Shown here: positions 1 through 12,496 of the stretch, piece after piece
How the letters are laid out: every line of letters starts with the position of its first letter
Numbering within the stretch: the first letter of the stretch is position 1
NCBI GenBank assembly: GCA_017311315.1
Contig: CM029627.1
Coordinates: 52,109,976-52,173,975, forward strand
Length of the DNA stretch: 64,000 nt
Reading direction: 5' to 3'
Origin: Dendrocalamus latiflorus
Lineage: Eukaryota; Streptophyta; Magnoliopsida; Poales; Poaceae
Program-made: the position numbers and the translations under genes
The notes under the pieces: model-generated
Told to the model about the DNA's origin: nothing
Database searches by the model: none
The model's input: only the letters and a program-made list of their open reading frames with translations

Positions 1-91
1 GCATTATAATAGTGAAAGCCCTCACCTTTTCCTTTGATTGCATTGTTTTGTTTTAATTCTAGCTCGATTCTGAGTAATTTTCGTTGTCCAG

Positions 92-195
92 TTCTAGAGG
101 ACGATGCACAGAGTGGTCAAGAGAACCAGGAGGATTGCCACATCCACAAAGCATCCAAAAAGAATGTAGAAGAAAGGCAAGAACAAGAAGGGTAG
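92..195 (+). CDS. possible terminal exon of an upstream gene
   Basis: A pyrimidine-rich stretch ending in CAG at 89-91 looks like a splice acceptor. It is followed by an open frame (codons from 94) rich in Glu, Gln, Asp and Lys that ends at TAG 193-195. The peptide is hydrophilic, like many disordered C-termini. There is no homology I recognise and the rest of the gene would lie left of the window. The frame is short enough to be chance. Confidence 0.25.
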
Positions 196-220
196 TGTCA
201 GGTTGGTTATGAATTAGGAC

Positions 221-516
221 TTAGTATGAACACTGCATTGGTGTTTAGTCAAATTCTTGAAATATGAACATTGCATTGTTTTACATTAGAATTCAGTTAA
301 ATTCTTGAACTGCAATTTGAGCTACATACATATTGAGTTCATAACTGTTTTTGTGTTTTAGAATATGTTAGTATGAATACTACATTGGTGTTTAGTCAAA
401 ATTTTGAAATATGAACATTGCATTGTTTTACATTAGAATTTAGTCAAATTCTTGAACTGCAATTTGAGCTACATACATATTTAGTTCATAACTGTTTTTG
501 TGTTTCAGAATATGTA
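221..516. repeat. 147-bp direct tandem duplication
   Basis: A segment beginning TTAGTATGAA at 221 recurs at 368 with a few substitutions and small indels, giving two head-to-tail copies of about 147 bp. Both end near GAATATG. The sequence is AT-rich and non-coding. Confidence 0.85.
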
Positions 517-519
517 TTC

Positions 520-3230
520 AAGCCCCAACACAAATTGCAAACTTTTGCATGATTAATCATAGTAGACTTTGTTCTTGACATATAGCTCATAGGGATTGGT
601 TGCAAAATTAATATAAGCTGTTGTTATGAGATATCACCATGGCCATTTTATCGTTGGGTCATCACAGTTTACTCACAATGTGGATGACTCAGAGATAACA
701 AAACTTCTTACATGACAGCATGATGTGGATCTTGTAGGAGGGCATTCGAAAGCTGGTCATAAAAACATATTGCAGGGGTGCTGCCCTAAAACTACAGTGA
801 TCAGGCATAGACAGATCCATTGGTGAGCCTCTAGTGTCAGTCATCAGTGATTGGCAAAAGTAAAAACTGTATTCTCCTATTGATCTACATGTCCCTATTG
901 GACTTTTTGTTGTGTTAATTACTTAGGAGATGTAGATATTCTTCGTTGTAGTAGTGATCTTCCACAATAGTTAAGACATGTCACTTGGACTATTGGAGCT
1001 GCATGCTGTTTCTGAAAGGAAAATCTGTTTTTCACTAAATTTTTCCCAACTTATCTATTTGAGATGATGGAGTGTAGTCACAAAAATGGGTTTTCAAGTA
1101 CGGAAGAACAATGGCAAGGTTATTGACCTTAGATGTGCATGGACTATGAACCATCCTTGCCTTATTCATGCAGAACACATGATTGTGAAATTTATTGTAT
1201 TTTATCATGCCTTACAATTAAAATTAATCCTAGATTGTAAAGGGACCAGCGAATTTAAGAGGGCATGGATCATTATTAATTTAATTTCTTATGAGGTACT
1301 TATATTATATCACATATTCACAATGTATGTGATATGATATATTATTTTATATAATTATGCTTCCAAATGATAGTTTTCCTTAAGTTTCCCTGACATCTAG
1401 AGTTCCTTTGCCATTTGCCATATTGCAGTTAAGTCTACCAACTTTCCTTGATTACTCAGATGGAAATATGAAATCAAGAGGTGTCTATACTCTATAGCTT
1501 AGTGTAGCCTATGGAGGAATTCTGAAATGTTGGCGACTAATTTGTTGTTAATAGCCTTTGCATGGGACATGAAGTCCTAATTTGTTCAATTGAATACTGT
1601 GGGGAGATCCTGCTATTATTTGTACAACAAATAATCATTTAAGTTACTACGTTCTAGGTGTCTTATGTATTTTGTTTATTTCAACTACTAAGCTTGAACA
1701 TTTGTTTTTTATTCGATTTGTTTATTGGTCTGTATGAACATATATGTTTTACTTGATATGTGTATAAGATAATCTTGATATTTATTCTACGGTTTGGAAT
1801 GCATCACTCTCTTTTAGGACTCTGTTGCTACGTATGAGTTGATTACACCTTTTTTTTTTGTTAAATCCGTGACCTCAGAGCGTAGGTACGCTCTTTGCCA
1901 ATAATATGCGCTCACGTGTCCATAAAACTGTGCACCAAGATTTAAACTTTGGTAGAAGTTGTATTCCCACAACTTCCACCAAGATAATTACATCTTTGTT
2001 TGCCAAGCTCTTTGAGCATATCAAATACAAATTGGGCATGCATCGAACCATAAGAGAAATTGAAGTTTTTCACATAAAAAATTGGGAACTAGACCATTAG
2101 CAATACTTGTTGGGATAATTTCAAGACATTAAATTGAATGGAGGCGGATATGAAGTTGAGCTGGTAAGCTAAGCAATCATTAAAAAAAATTAAGCATATG
2201 CAAGAGGATTGCATATCAACACTTGTGAATTAGAATTGTTAACAGGGTGAGAATTTGATAGCCTAGAAGGTTGAGATGATATCATAGCAACAATGGGTGA
2301 GTTTTTTTAAGCTACAACTTTTGGCTTAAACTTTTAAATTCTGGCTGTTCGCGCGCGCGAGAGAGAGTACGTGCGATTTTGGTCGATGTAGATGAAATTA
2401 GGACAATGTCTCTACAATTGACTTGTAAACCCCGATTTGAAAAAATACTATGTTTGAAAGTTAGTTACTGTAGAAAGATAAACCATAAATTTAAAAGAAG
2501 AGAGCCGATATTTTGTACTTTTTTTGTGGAACTATTGCGGGCCCGTTAGGCCAGCCTGGACCATATTTTACTGCAAACTGAAACAGGTAATTGCATGTGT
2601 GAGGATACAGGGAGCAACAGAGGAAAATTACATGCATGAAATTACAATAAACTTGTGCCCGTGGAGAAGCGCTGTCGATCAAGCGCTGTCGAATACAACA
2701 GTCGAGTGCCCGTGGAGAAGCTGTCAAAGGATGCCCTTGAGGCACGTAATTTGCTGAGGAATCGGCACGGAGGACGATAAAGAGTTTCGTCCACGTACTG
2801 GCAGGGACGATCGGAAACTATTTTGTATTATTTTGATATTACGTTTTTAATTATGCTCATCTTTCACAACTTTCTCTATTGTTGCGATTAATATGTTGCC
2901 CTTATGCACGGCTGCGGCTTATGATTTTTGGCTAATTTTTTTGAATTTTAGCTGTTTGTGACAGAGATTATGGAGAGAGATACTCACTTGCAATTTTGGT
3001 TGATATAGATGTTACGCTTTTAACATGTACTACAATTAACTTGTAGATCCTGTCGTGAGAAAATACCTAATTGTAGATCCCGTCGTAAGAAAATACCCTG
3101 TTTGAAAGTTAGGTACTATAGCAAAAGTCAGAAGCCGCTAGTTTTGGTCGAAAAGAATATACCCTAAATTTGACGTTTGGAGCGTTGGAACTCGGACATT
3201 TCACTGCCGTCGTAGTCACTCGTAATACTA
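520..3230. other. AT-rich intergenic sequence, no supported gene
   Basis: Open frames here are short and compositionally random. A (GC)n-(GA)n simple repeat lies near 2350-2368. An imperfect 30-bp direct repeat with TGTAGATCC and GAGAAAATACC or TAAGAAAATACC lies at about 3040-3103. I see no coding, RNA or full transposon structure. Confidence 0.5.
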
Positions 3231-4150
3231 CATCCAGTATTTCCGGGGGGGGTTCCGGCCCGCGCAGCCCCTCCACGTCGCCCCCCGCGCTCCCTCGGCC
3301 GGCGCGTGGCGGCGGGGTTTTGCGTACGGCCGGGGGAGGCACTTTCCTTCTGTTTTCCGAAAATTATATAAAGGTCCTTTTTCCTCGCGAAAAGGTCCCT
3401 GCGACCAGTTTTTTTTTAAAAAAATCCTGATGGCGCCCCCCGGGTTTCCAAAATTACGTATAGGTCCTTATTTACTTACGTACAGGTCCTTACAAGTCCT
3501 CGGTTTTTAACGAAAAAGGCCTTTGGTTTTTCCGAAATTACGCGCGTGTCCTCGATTTTTTTTATGAAACTCCCTACGAATTGTCGTCTCTTTTACTTTG
3601 GTCCACACAGTGGCTACCGCGGCGTGCGCCGCGCTCATGCAGCTAGTATAACACCATAACAAGTCTATTGAAGCACCAACGAGCAAGCATGGGAGATATG
3701 ATACCATAGCAAGTGGCATTAGAGATGATCACTGGTCCTCGAATAATTAAATAAGATTATATCTTTTAAGTTGGTCCTCATGTTTCACACATTACTACTA
3801 AACCCTAAGGGTCTTTCTTACTTGAAATAATACTTATGTAATATTCTAAAATATTGGGACACATCAATTCAACATATATCACCCGTATTAAACTCATAAT
3901 TTTTTCTTTTCCAAATGTAACAGGAAGGCGATATACCATATCGTGTTTTATTACGCTCAGAGCATAATAAATTCCTATGGTCTAGCTAAATCAAAAGTTC
4001 TTCATTAGGCCAAGTCCGATTTTAGCTAGTTTAGAAAGAGTTTTGAGTTGGTGACCTCATAAAATAGAACTATTCGTACATGTGAAACGCGTAACCTATT
4101 ACCTATATGCATTGTTTGGATGGTGATGTGAATTTTGTTTCCTTGACATT
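3230..4150. other. GC-rich patch and flanking non-coding sequence
   Basis: Bases 3230-3345 are strongly GC-rich with a G run. They are followed by several spaced repeats of the word AGGTCCTT (about 3372-3500). This resembles decayed repeat or leader sequence. No protein family is recognisable on either strand. Confidence 0.3.
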
Positions 4151-7100
4151 CCTATTTGTAGAGGCTGTAGGACCAGTACATCAATAGAGAGGGTGAATGG
4201 TGTCTTCAAAATTATTTCTAAATATTTGCCGATCTTTTACTTTGATAGTGATATTTGTCATACTGGTGAATAGTAAAATCAACTCGGTGATTAGTGAACA
4301 TGGCACTATTTCAAAACCAAGAATCTATGTAACTTTTGATCTGTAAATCCAAATGACTTAAAATTGGCATATACCTCCTCTAGGATTTCATGAACATATT
4401 TCAACCAATAATTAAGAGAATCGTTGTCAAAGTTGTACTTTTTTCTATTTGAAGGAAAGTTGCACTAAAACTGAGCAAAAAATGGTAAACATGACTTGCT
4501 CGTGGGCAAATGATGGTCAAGATGGCTCTAGATGTATTTCTAAATATCACAGAAAGCTAGAACACCTAAGAAATTAAGGCAAAAACTAGATTAAAAAAAT
4601 CACTCGGTATAGTCAAACCCAAACAAAGTCGGGTAACTTTAAGAATTTACCAAACCTGATGCCTAGATGATGGGGATTGATTTTTATGAGACATCTTCAT
4701 CACATACACGTCCTTGACATCCAGTAAGATCAAGAAAGGGAGAGAAGATAAAAACCAACCAAATCAAGAGTAAATCAATAAAAACAAGAGAGATACATGA
4801 GAGATGAACAAAATTGATATGTTGCTATTTAAGGATAAATGTTTTTAAAACCATTCCATCTAGAAGAAAGAGAGCACACTACAAAATTACTTTTTAAACG
4901 CTAACTCTAAAACACTTGGCTCTAATGAGTAAAGCTAGCATGGTTGGATGGTTAACTAGTAAGTCTCTATTTCAACCCATTAAATAGATAAGCAACCAAC
5001 CCCATTTGACCCTAATCAATACTATCCACTTAGCACAAATGAGAAAAACTGTCATATTCGGCTTTAGCCAATCCAAAATGCTCTGTGAAACTACTATACT
5101 ATTCCCTCAATCAGTAGATAGTGCTTATAGATAAATCACTGAATCATTTCATACATGACGTAAACCATACAATTTATTAATATTACAAATCAAAGTTTAA
5201 ATAGATTGCATTGGGTCAACTTTACAATAGGACTGATCAGATCAAATAGATACATTATATAAAGTAAAAGCAAAAGCAAAAGCAAAAGGGGAGGGCACAT
5301 CTCGCCACAGGCAAGCTACTGTGGGTAGAACATGTGTGACCGATATTAACCAAGAACCTAGATAATATTAGTGCACACAAACACTTAGTCAGAATGCTAA
5401 GGTAAAACCTAAACTACTAGAGACTATCCTAATCTCCTCCATCTTTTTCACCATCAGCTCCATGGGTGTCGTAGTACGTGCAGTGTCTTTGATCCATAGG
5501 TTCTGAGGGGTTTAGTGAGCTAGGGTGAGCATAAAGAACTGTGCTTCGCAAGGCAATACACAAAATGCAATAGTATACATGCAAGGTTCAACAAAGGTAG
5601 GCTTGGATTTTTTTATTTGTTAAAGGCATTGATTGAAATTACCATAAGTATTCCTATGACTTCACATTTTTATTAAACCATGTTTTTATTAAAGGGAGTA
5701 AAAGTGCCTAATATTTATAACAGTGTAGGTTCTATTCACCATAAGCTGGTTTTTGATAATAGAGTTACATCCACCCATTATCATCACTAGGTTATATCCA
5801 CCCAGGGCAAACCAAAATCAGGGTTACATCTGCCCAATAAGTTTTCATCTCACCCATAAAGTTTTAGAAATAGATACTTACTCAATTAAGTTCCCATGCC
5901 CACCCTTGAATGTGGGTACGATTGTTCGAATAGTTTACACTCTGCAAAGATTATACACTTTACCCATAAAAGATAATCAACTTGTTATATTTCACACATT
6001 TCTTTGGATAGGTGAATCAAGAAGATCACCATAAGGCCTTTACAATGCACCATCTAGTATAAGTTACACCCACTAAGGTTTCATCTTAGTAAGATTACGT
6101 CCACCACACCAAGACCCCCTCTTACGCCACACAATGGGTTAAATCCAGCGACACGACTCATGTTCACGGTGGCTTAAAACCAGCGACACCATCTGTGGTC
6201 ACTACAATGGTGCCACCCGTACTAGTAGATGCACATTAGTCAGCCGGATCGTACCTGTTATAGATTTATGTTTGTACTATTTTACATTAGGAGGTCATCA
6301 CATGATTCAGTCCTTAACGTTATCTGGGCGGTACTACTACAAACCATAATTTCTCATGTTACATCTGCACCAACCTTTTTACCATCCGTCTAGATAAGTA
6401 ACACTAAGTTTTAAGGTTTTAACAAGTATAAAACTAAGTTGTCTCAATATATTAGCCATTTTCCTCCAATGGTTGCCTAAAACTAGTTTCATGATTGAAA
6501 GATAATAGGAGGGAAATTTAATGACTGGTACTTAAGTAGAACTAAGCATGACGTTTAAGTACAACTTATAGGTAGTATGGCTACCATTAACTTTCTATGG
6601 TGACAAGGATTATGTAATTCAAGTGTCCAAAGGATGGGGTAATAATAATATGATGTTGAGTAGGCATGTATCTATCATCTTCATTTGAACATATATTTAC
6701 ATAACAAATAATAGCATGCAATTTGTATAAAATGTAGGTTCAGCATGATCAAAGAATTGACTCGTTTAACTCACAAGTGGGGTTGGTCTTAAAAATCTTG
6801 AGTTGTCTCGAACTGTGGCTCTTCCGTGTCCTCGTACTCTATTTGGACGATCGCATCAGAAAATAAATAAACACACGGGCAAAACAAATAAATTCAAATG
6901 AAATTCACATTGAACAATTCCATTGCCAATAGATAGATTTTGATTTTAGAAACAAGTTTCATTAAATTTGGAGTTAAAATGAGTGATAACGAGCTCTCCA
7001 AATTTTAAATTAGGATTAAATCAAAAATAAATAGAGGAGAGTGAGTACTCTCTCATTGATAGGCGGAGTCCACTGAAATAAATTTTCTTTTTGAATTATT

Positions 7101-8342
7101 TCTTAATTGGAAAAGGTTACACAGATCAGCAGTGGGGCCATCGGATTTTAATTTAATTTTGAATTAAATTTCTAAAGGAAAAGACTTGAGGGGCTAGCAG
7201 GTGGGACCATGCACTATTTAGCATAGTGATTTGGGCCCGCTTGTCAGTGGCCTTTTCAAATAACCGAGTTTTAAAGCTTTTAAAATGGATGGGCCCACAT
7301 GTCATAGAGTCAAGGGCTTAACTTAACGAGGGGCCCACACATTAGTGAGGATTAATTAACGCTAAGTACGATCATTACTAGTAATCTAATTATGTGGTTT
7401 AAACTTAACATGGGCAAACAGTGACTTCGTCTTCCCATCTAGGAGACCGCAACTCATCACCAGCAAAAAGATCCACGGCGGCCGGTGAGGAGGGTAAAAA
7501 TGGAAAGCCAAGGCCGAACCACACCTAGTGGTAAGGATGGCATGGCCCAATTTGGTGGCCGGCGGGGAGCTAGGTGGCGGCGATCAGAAGCATGGAAATA
7601 TGGTGAATTATGGTAGGACAAAGCAATTGTGCACTAGGGGAGCTTCTCTAGACTGAGAGGGACTTACCGGAGCTAGCGCCCAAGCTTAGGGTGGTAAGGA
7701 GTGGGCTATCGACGTAGACCGAGGTGATGAAGGGAGGATGCTGAGGGTAGCTTGTCGAAGCAGATGAAGGATGTCAGTGAGGTTCGAGGTAGCTTCAAGG
7801 TGTCCATGCGATGCTCCTGGCGACTTGAATTGGCCGAAGATGCGCTGAGCGACGAAGGCGTCGATGATGGCTGGGTTGACCAGAGCTGAAGAAGAAGATG
7901 GGAGCGTAGGCTTTCTGTGGAGAGGGGAGCAACAGGGACTTGATTGGGAGCCAGGGGGAGCTGCTTAAGGGATTTTATAGCCAAGGAGGCGGGCGAGAGC
8001 CGTTGGGCAGCATTAAGGCCCATGCGGAGGTCAAGGGTGGTGGAGTGAGGGCGCGCATGAAGGAGGCGGTGCTGACTGCGTGTGCGGCAGACGCAGGCCG
8101 ATGGCACGAACAACGCAGGCGACGCGCATGCTAGGCCCGTCCAGGGTGCCGGGCGGGTGTGGGCCAGGATAAAGGCCAACTGGGCTGAAAAGGAAGGGGA
8201 ACAAGCTGGGATTCGGCCCAAGCAGGGTTTTTGGCTTGGAAAATTTTGAAAACTAGTTGAAATTTGAGTTTGGACTTTGATTTGAAATTCAAATTTGAAT
8301 TTTATTCAAGCACTTTTGAGCTTCCTAAAATGGGATGTTACA
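4150..8342 (-). mobile_element. TE-derived block, probably LTR retrotransposon sequence in minus orientation
   Basis: The right edge ends TGGGATGTTACA at 8331-8342, the reverse complement of a common grass LTR start (TGTAACATCCCA). Inside are blocks typical of grass LTRs: GGGCCCACATGTCA-type words at 7220-7340, a GC-rich stretch at 7440-8220 and repeated TTACATCCACCC-type motifs at 5760-6130. The left part (about 4180-4470) shares several sentence-length similarities with 15125-15560, so it is a dispersed repeat. No gag or pol domain survives and no target duplication was found, so the borders are approximate. The 171-residue minus frame at 7706-8221 has no recognisable domain. Confidence 0.4.
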
Positions 8343-9480
8343 GAAACCCGTTAACCCTACACAACATAAGTTTTACTCTGCACTACACTTATGCACATTT
8401 TTTAAAACACATAGGCCTGAATCTATTAAGTCCTTCGACTTCAATCCAACTTAATCTTCTCGGCTTCTTCTTGATCTAAATCGCTCTCTCAAGCACCGCA
8501 GTTTTGATCCAAATAATTTATGGTATTTTGCTCAACTTACTAAAATACCCTTTTTTTGACCCAGTCTTCAGCTTCGCTTGTAAGCAATCGTCATGCTTGC
8601 CACATGTAGGTGCATCACTGGCTTGCCATATGTTGGCAAGTCTTTTCTCGTTTGGTTCCATCGGATCATGCCTCGCTTGGACCGATCAAGCCATATGGTG
8701 CAATCCGTCACTCGAACTTCCCTTCAAAATTTTTCGTTTTCTTCATGCCATGCTTGAGCTCAGTCATCTCACCCGGTATTTTTGATCATTCTAAGCCTTG
8801 GTTCCTCCATAAGTGTAGTCCCAATTCTCGTTATTGACTATTGTTGACGGTAAGCGACCCTGCACATTCAAAGACCAAAAAATTATTTTCGGGCACATTC
8901 TTCATAACTTGACCTATGTTGGTCAAAATATGGTTAATGCAACATTAATGCACTAATTAAACACAATTCAAAACGATCCAAAACCAATTTCCCAAAACAC
9001 AAGAATTTTCACCTAGACCAGTACTACTGCCCGCCACAGGTCAGTACTACCGCTCCCCGCAACTGGACCTCTTTGGAAAATTGTAACCTGCAAGTAATCC
9101 GCGATACTACTAGTCAATGGTTTGACCGCTGTGGTCATACCGCTCCAGCGGTCGGTTTGACCGATAGCATGACAACAAAATCGATAAAATGCAAACTTTG
9201 CAAAATTCAAATATTCACTGCATAAAACTTGTAATAATTTATCACTACACTATTCTGAACCTTTTCACATGGTCTTTCAATATCCGCTTGATGAAGCCAT
9301 TGGCAATTTCTCAAAAGTGCAAATATGAGGTGATTTTAGAAGTAAAAGAGAGAATTTTGCCAATAGAGACTTAAAATGGTCACAAGAGGAATACAACTGA
9401 AAATGATCATGTGTGGCAAAAATGGAGTGAAACTACTAAAAAAGCAAGTTTTTCGTAAAAAGCTTTAGATCTATGAAATA
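8343..9480. other. repeat-like non-coding sequence upstream of the DUF1644 gene
   Basis: TGTTGACGGTAAG at about 8840 and the short palindromic CCGCTCCAGCGGTCGG motifs at 9140-9160 resemble parts of grass LTRs. No complete element or coding region can be delimited. Confidence 0.3.
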
Positions 9481-9990
9481 AATTAGGAAATCTCACTCTA
9501 GACCCGCCCTCTTTCTTTAACTCCGGCGCCACCCTCCCCTCCTCCACCTCCGACTCCGGATCTGTCGACGCTAGGTTTACCGCGGTCTTCGAACGTAGAG
9601 AGAGTCCGAAGAGATGGTGGTCTGGTGGTGAGCAGCGGTAAAGAGCGTCGGACGATGGTAGAGGATGTGGGCAGTGATAGAAGAAAGACACGACGAGACA
9701 CTGAATATTAAGTTGAATTAGCGGTAGAAAAGGGGACAACGGTGTGGGGGTAATAGTTCTCCTTTCTTAAACGACTCTACCGTGTCTCCGTTGGAATGGA
9801 CCACCAAACAACTCAAGACACACATCGAAGAGGCTAGAGCGCCTCTGTCTGTGCACGAGAATTAGAGAAGAAAAGAAAAATAATAGGGGAAATTCCAACC
9901 GCCTCCAAGAAGAACAAGGGGAAGCGCAAAAAATTCCGAAAAATTTCTCGAGGTATAGATCGAGGATTCGCACACCACTGATCCATCATA
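9480..9990 (+). promoter_or_regulatory. probable promoter and 5' leader region of the DUF1644 gene
   Basis: After about 9 kb of AT-rich sequence the composition shifts to mixed GC and purine-rich leader-like sequence (9490-9990). A possible donor (GAGGTATAG) lies at about 9950. A plant gene with its coding sequence in a late exon starts 2.5 kb downstream, so this is the best place for its transcription start. No clear TATA box can be assigned, and the role is inferred from position and composition. Confidence 0.35.
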
Positions 9991-10630
9991 GCCCCCTCCC
10001 CCTCCCCCCCTCGACGCCAAGAACCCTTTTTGTTCGAAATTTTTCGTGCGAGATTTGGCCTTTCATGGTTTTCTTGCGGTAATAGGAGAAGAAGGGTGGG
10101 TTCTTGAAGAAGATCTTTTGGATAGTCGTTTTTTCTTGCGATGGTTTTGTTTGTTTTAGATATTTTGTTCTTTTGGGGTCTAATTTGGTTCAATCTTGGA
10201 AATTTGTGCTCCGATCTGATCGATTTCATGGCCTCCATGGCTTGTAGTCACCATCTTGTTGGGGATAAGGTTGGGTTGGGATTTCTATCGGCGTCAGATG
10301 AAAGAAAAGTGTTGGGTTTGGCTGGTAAGGTTTGGTTCATGGACATCTGGCTATTTTTCTTGGATTATCTCCATAGGCTCCCTGAAAATGGTAGAAAAAA
10401 AGAGCAACTATTACACCCAAATTTGCTGAAAGTTAAAGAAAAATTGATACTTAAGCAACCATTCCGTTTAGAATTTTAAGAAGCAGTGTTTCTGATATTT
10501 CAAGAGGTAGGAACTAGGAAGCTATGCGAAGTTTATATTTTAGCATGTGTAATTGTGTATTAGTAATTGATAACAACGTGAAAGGACAGTCATGGATGAC
10601 AATCCTCGTTGTTGTGGAATGCAAATGCAG

Positions 10631-10853
10631 GGCTTGCATTAGACTCTGAACGTGCACTTTCAGGACGAATTGTGGCATTTCAGATTGGCTGTGTGTTTTT
10701 CCGCAAAGGGTTTGGCAAAATTTGAAGATTGTGTTCGTGTAGTAGCTTGAACAAGTTGAACCGTCTTGCCTGTTTGGTCATACTTTTCAAAGATTGAACT
10801 ACAGATTTGGAAGGAACCGGCGGGTTGCTGACTTCACCGAATATTTCATCCAG
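10631..10853 (+). other. candidate non-coding 5' exon
   Basis: The segment is bounded by GCAG at 10627-10630 and CAG|GTGCC at 10851-10858, which fit acceptor and donor sites. It contains no long frame and would be an untranslated exon of the DUF1644 gene. This is inference from splice-site-like words only. Confidence 0.25.
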
Positions 10854-11590
10854 GTGCCTTAATCTTCTTTGTAATGCTAACGCTAGCTGTTCCATATAAC
10901 TTATTTTTGATGCACTTTATTGCGTTAGAATGCACCCACATACATGTTTTGTACTTGGTTTAACATTGATTAGCTAAAAGATTTTGATAATTCAGCAGCA
11001 CGAGTGTGTCTACCGACCATGAAGAGATCAGAAAATTAGCCTATCGGAGAGCAAAGAGCTTATAGGCCACAAGTGAACATGTTAAAACACATCAACTTAA
11101 ACGTCCTTGAGAAAACACAGCAGCTTGCGTCAATGCTAAAGTGCCATCCCTCCCCCCTCCCTCATGTTTCCAATATTGAGGTTTTGACGTCATACTTGCC
11201 CAGGCAATTGTGCAAACTGCAGTGTTCGTAATGACTTGACTGAGATAGAGTCTTTCTTACTAAAAAATTACTTTAGTGCACTAATTCAACCATTTACTAA
11301 GATTCTTACTATATATTGATGTTGCCTGGTTCTGAGCAACAAATACATTCCCTTATTCCATGGGATGGTAGGATATGAATGTTTACGCACTTCATGTGAG
11401 AACGATACATTAAAAAGTATATTTAAGATGAATGAATCTTACTGTTCTTGTGTGTATCCAAGTGCACTTGAGTGCATTCACAAGGGCCTAATGTTTTGAA
11501 TAGGTTAACACAACTTGGATTCAGATCAGTGCTATTTTGAAGCAAAAATACATCATAGACCTCGGCTAGCTTGGTTTCTGATGAACGTAA

Positions 11591-11878
11591 GTTCATAACG
11601 GATAAACACCACCAAGAAGATGACCGGATGGCGTCGGCGTAGGGAGAGAGGAGAGACTATAGACTAGGAAGACTATGATAATTCTCTGATTGATGACAAT
11701 AGCATGTGGTAGTCTCCTTATATAGATGGCTTCCCCTAATAGATAGAATCTAATCTCAATTATATCTCTAACTGATATCATATCTCTAATACAAGGAAAC
11801 CAATCTCTAACTCAAATAGAAACCAATCTCTAATTCCTAATAATAACCCGGCTAGGCCCAAGGCCCACGCCTATAACA
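11591..11878 (-). mobile_element. 288-bp solo-LTR-like insertion in an intron
   Basis: A 288-bp segment is flanked on both sides by the 5-bp word CGTAA (11586-11590 and 11879-11883), as expected for an LTR insertion. Read on the minus strand it starts TGTTATAGGCG, has a TATATAAGG TATA-like box at about 11715-11723, and ends GTTATGAAC. The terminal dinucleotides are not a perfect TG/CA pair, so the border could be off by a few bases or decayed. It lies between leader exons and the coding exon of the DUF1644 gene. Confidence 0.5.
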
Positions 11879-12496
11879 CGTAATGATCACATGGTGCTGC
11901 AGAATGTGCTTGTTTTGCATTGTAGAAAACTTATAGGTTGATATCTTTGGCTTAGATCATGTTATATGTGGTTATTGGCACTTACAGTCTTTTGTTCTTT
12001 ATCAATTGGGACAAATTTATTGAAGTATGTGGTGATACATAGAGGTCATGCTAGATGTGAATAGAATGAGGTGGTATAAACCAGTCTAAGCACACATGAG
12101 AATGTGGAGAAAGCTAATCTTGGTGTGGAGGGTGGTCTAGCATTGTAGCTACCGGAGCATGTTCTGTTGGTAATGGAATTTATTGCAGTGTCATTAAAGA
12201 ATTCTTATATTACTCAATTTGGCATGTGAACCCTACTGTGTGTGCCAACTTTTATTATTTGGATTAGAAGCTTTATGCAGCTGTTGAAAGATGTAATATT
12301 GTTCCATGCGCTGTTGCAAAGTAAAATAGAGTAAAATAGAAATACCAACATTTTCTCATAGCAAATTATAGGCATTATATAGTTCTAAGAGTCTAGACTC
12401 AATGCTGAATGCAAATATAGCAATTGTTGTATGCAACCCAATGTTAATTTAACTTGTTCCTTACTTTACATTTATCCCAAGTACAGCTTGTCCAAG

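Noticed and set aside
7706..8221. 171-codon minus frame
   Set aside because: Within LTR-like sequence, no family resemblance, biased GC composition.
9407..9739. 110-codon minus frame upstream of the DUF1644 gene
   Set aside because: Lies in the presumed promoter/leader region; no motif.
10141..10479. 112-codon hydrophobic plus frame
   Set aside because: T-rich intron-like sequence, no splice-compatible partner or homology.
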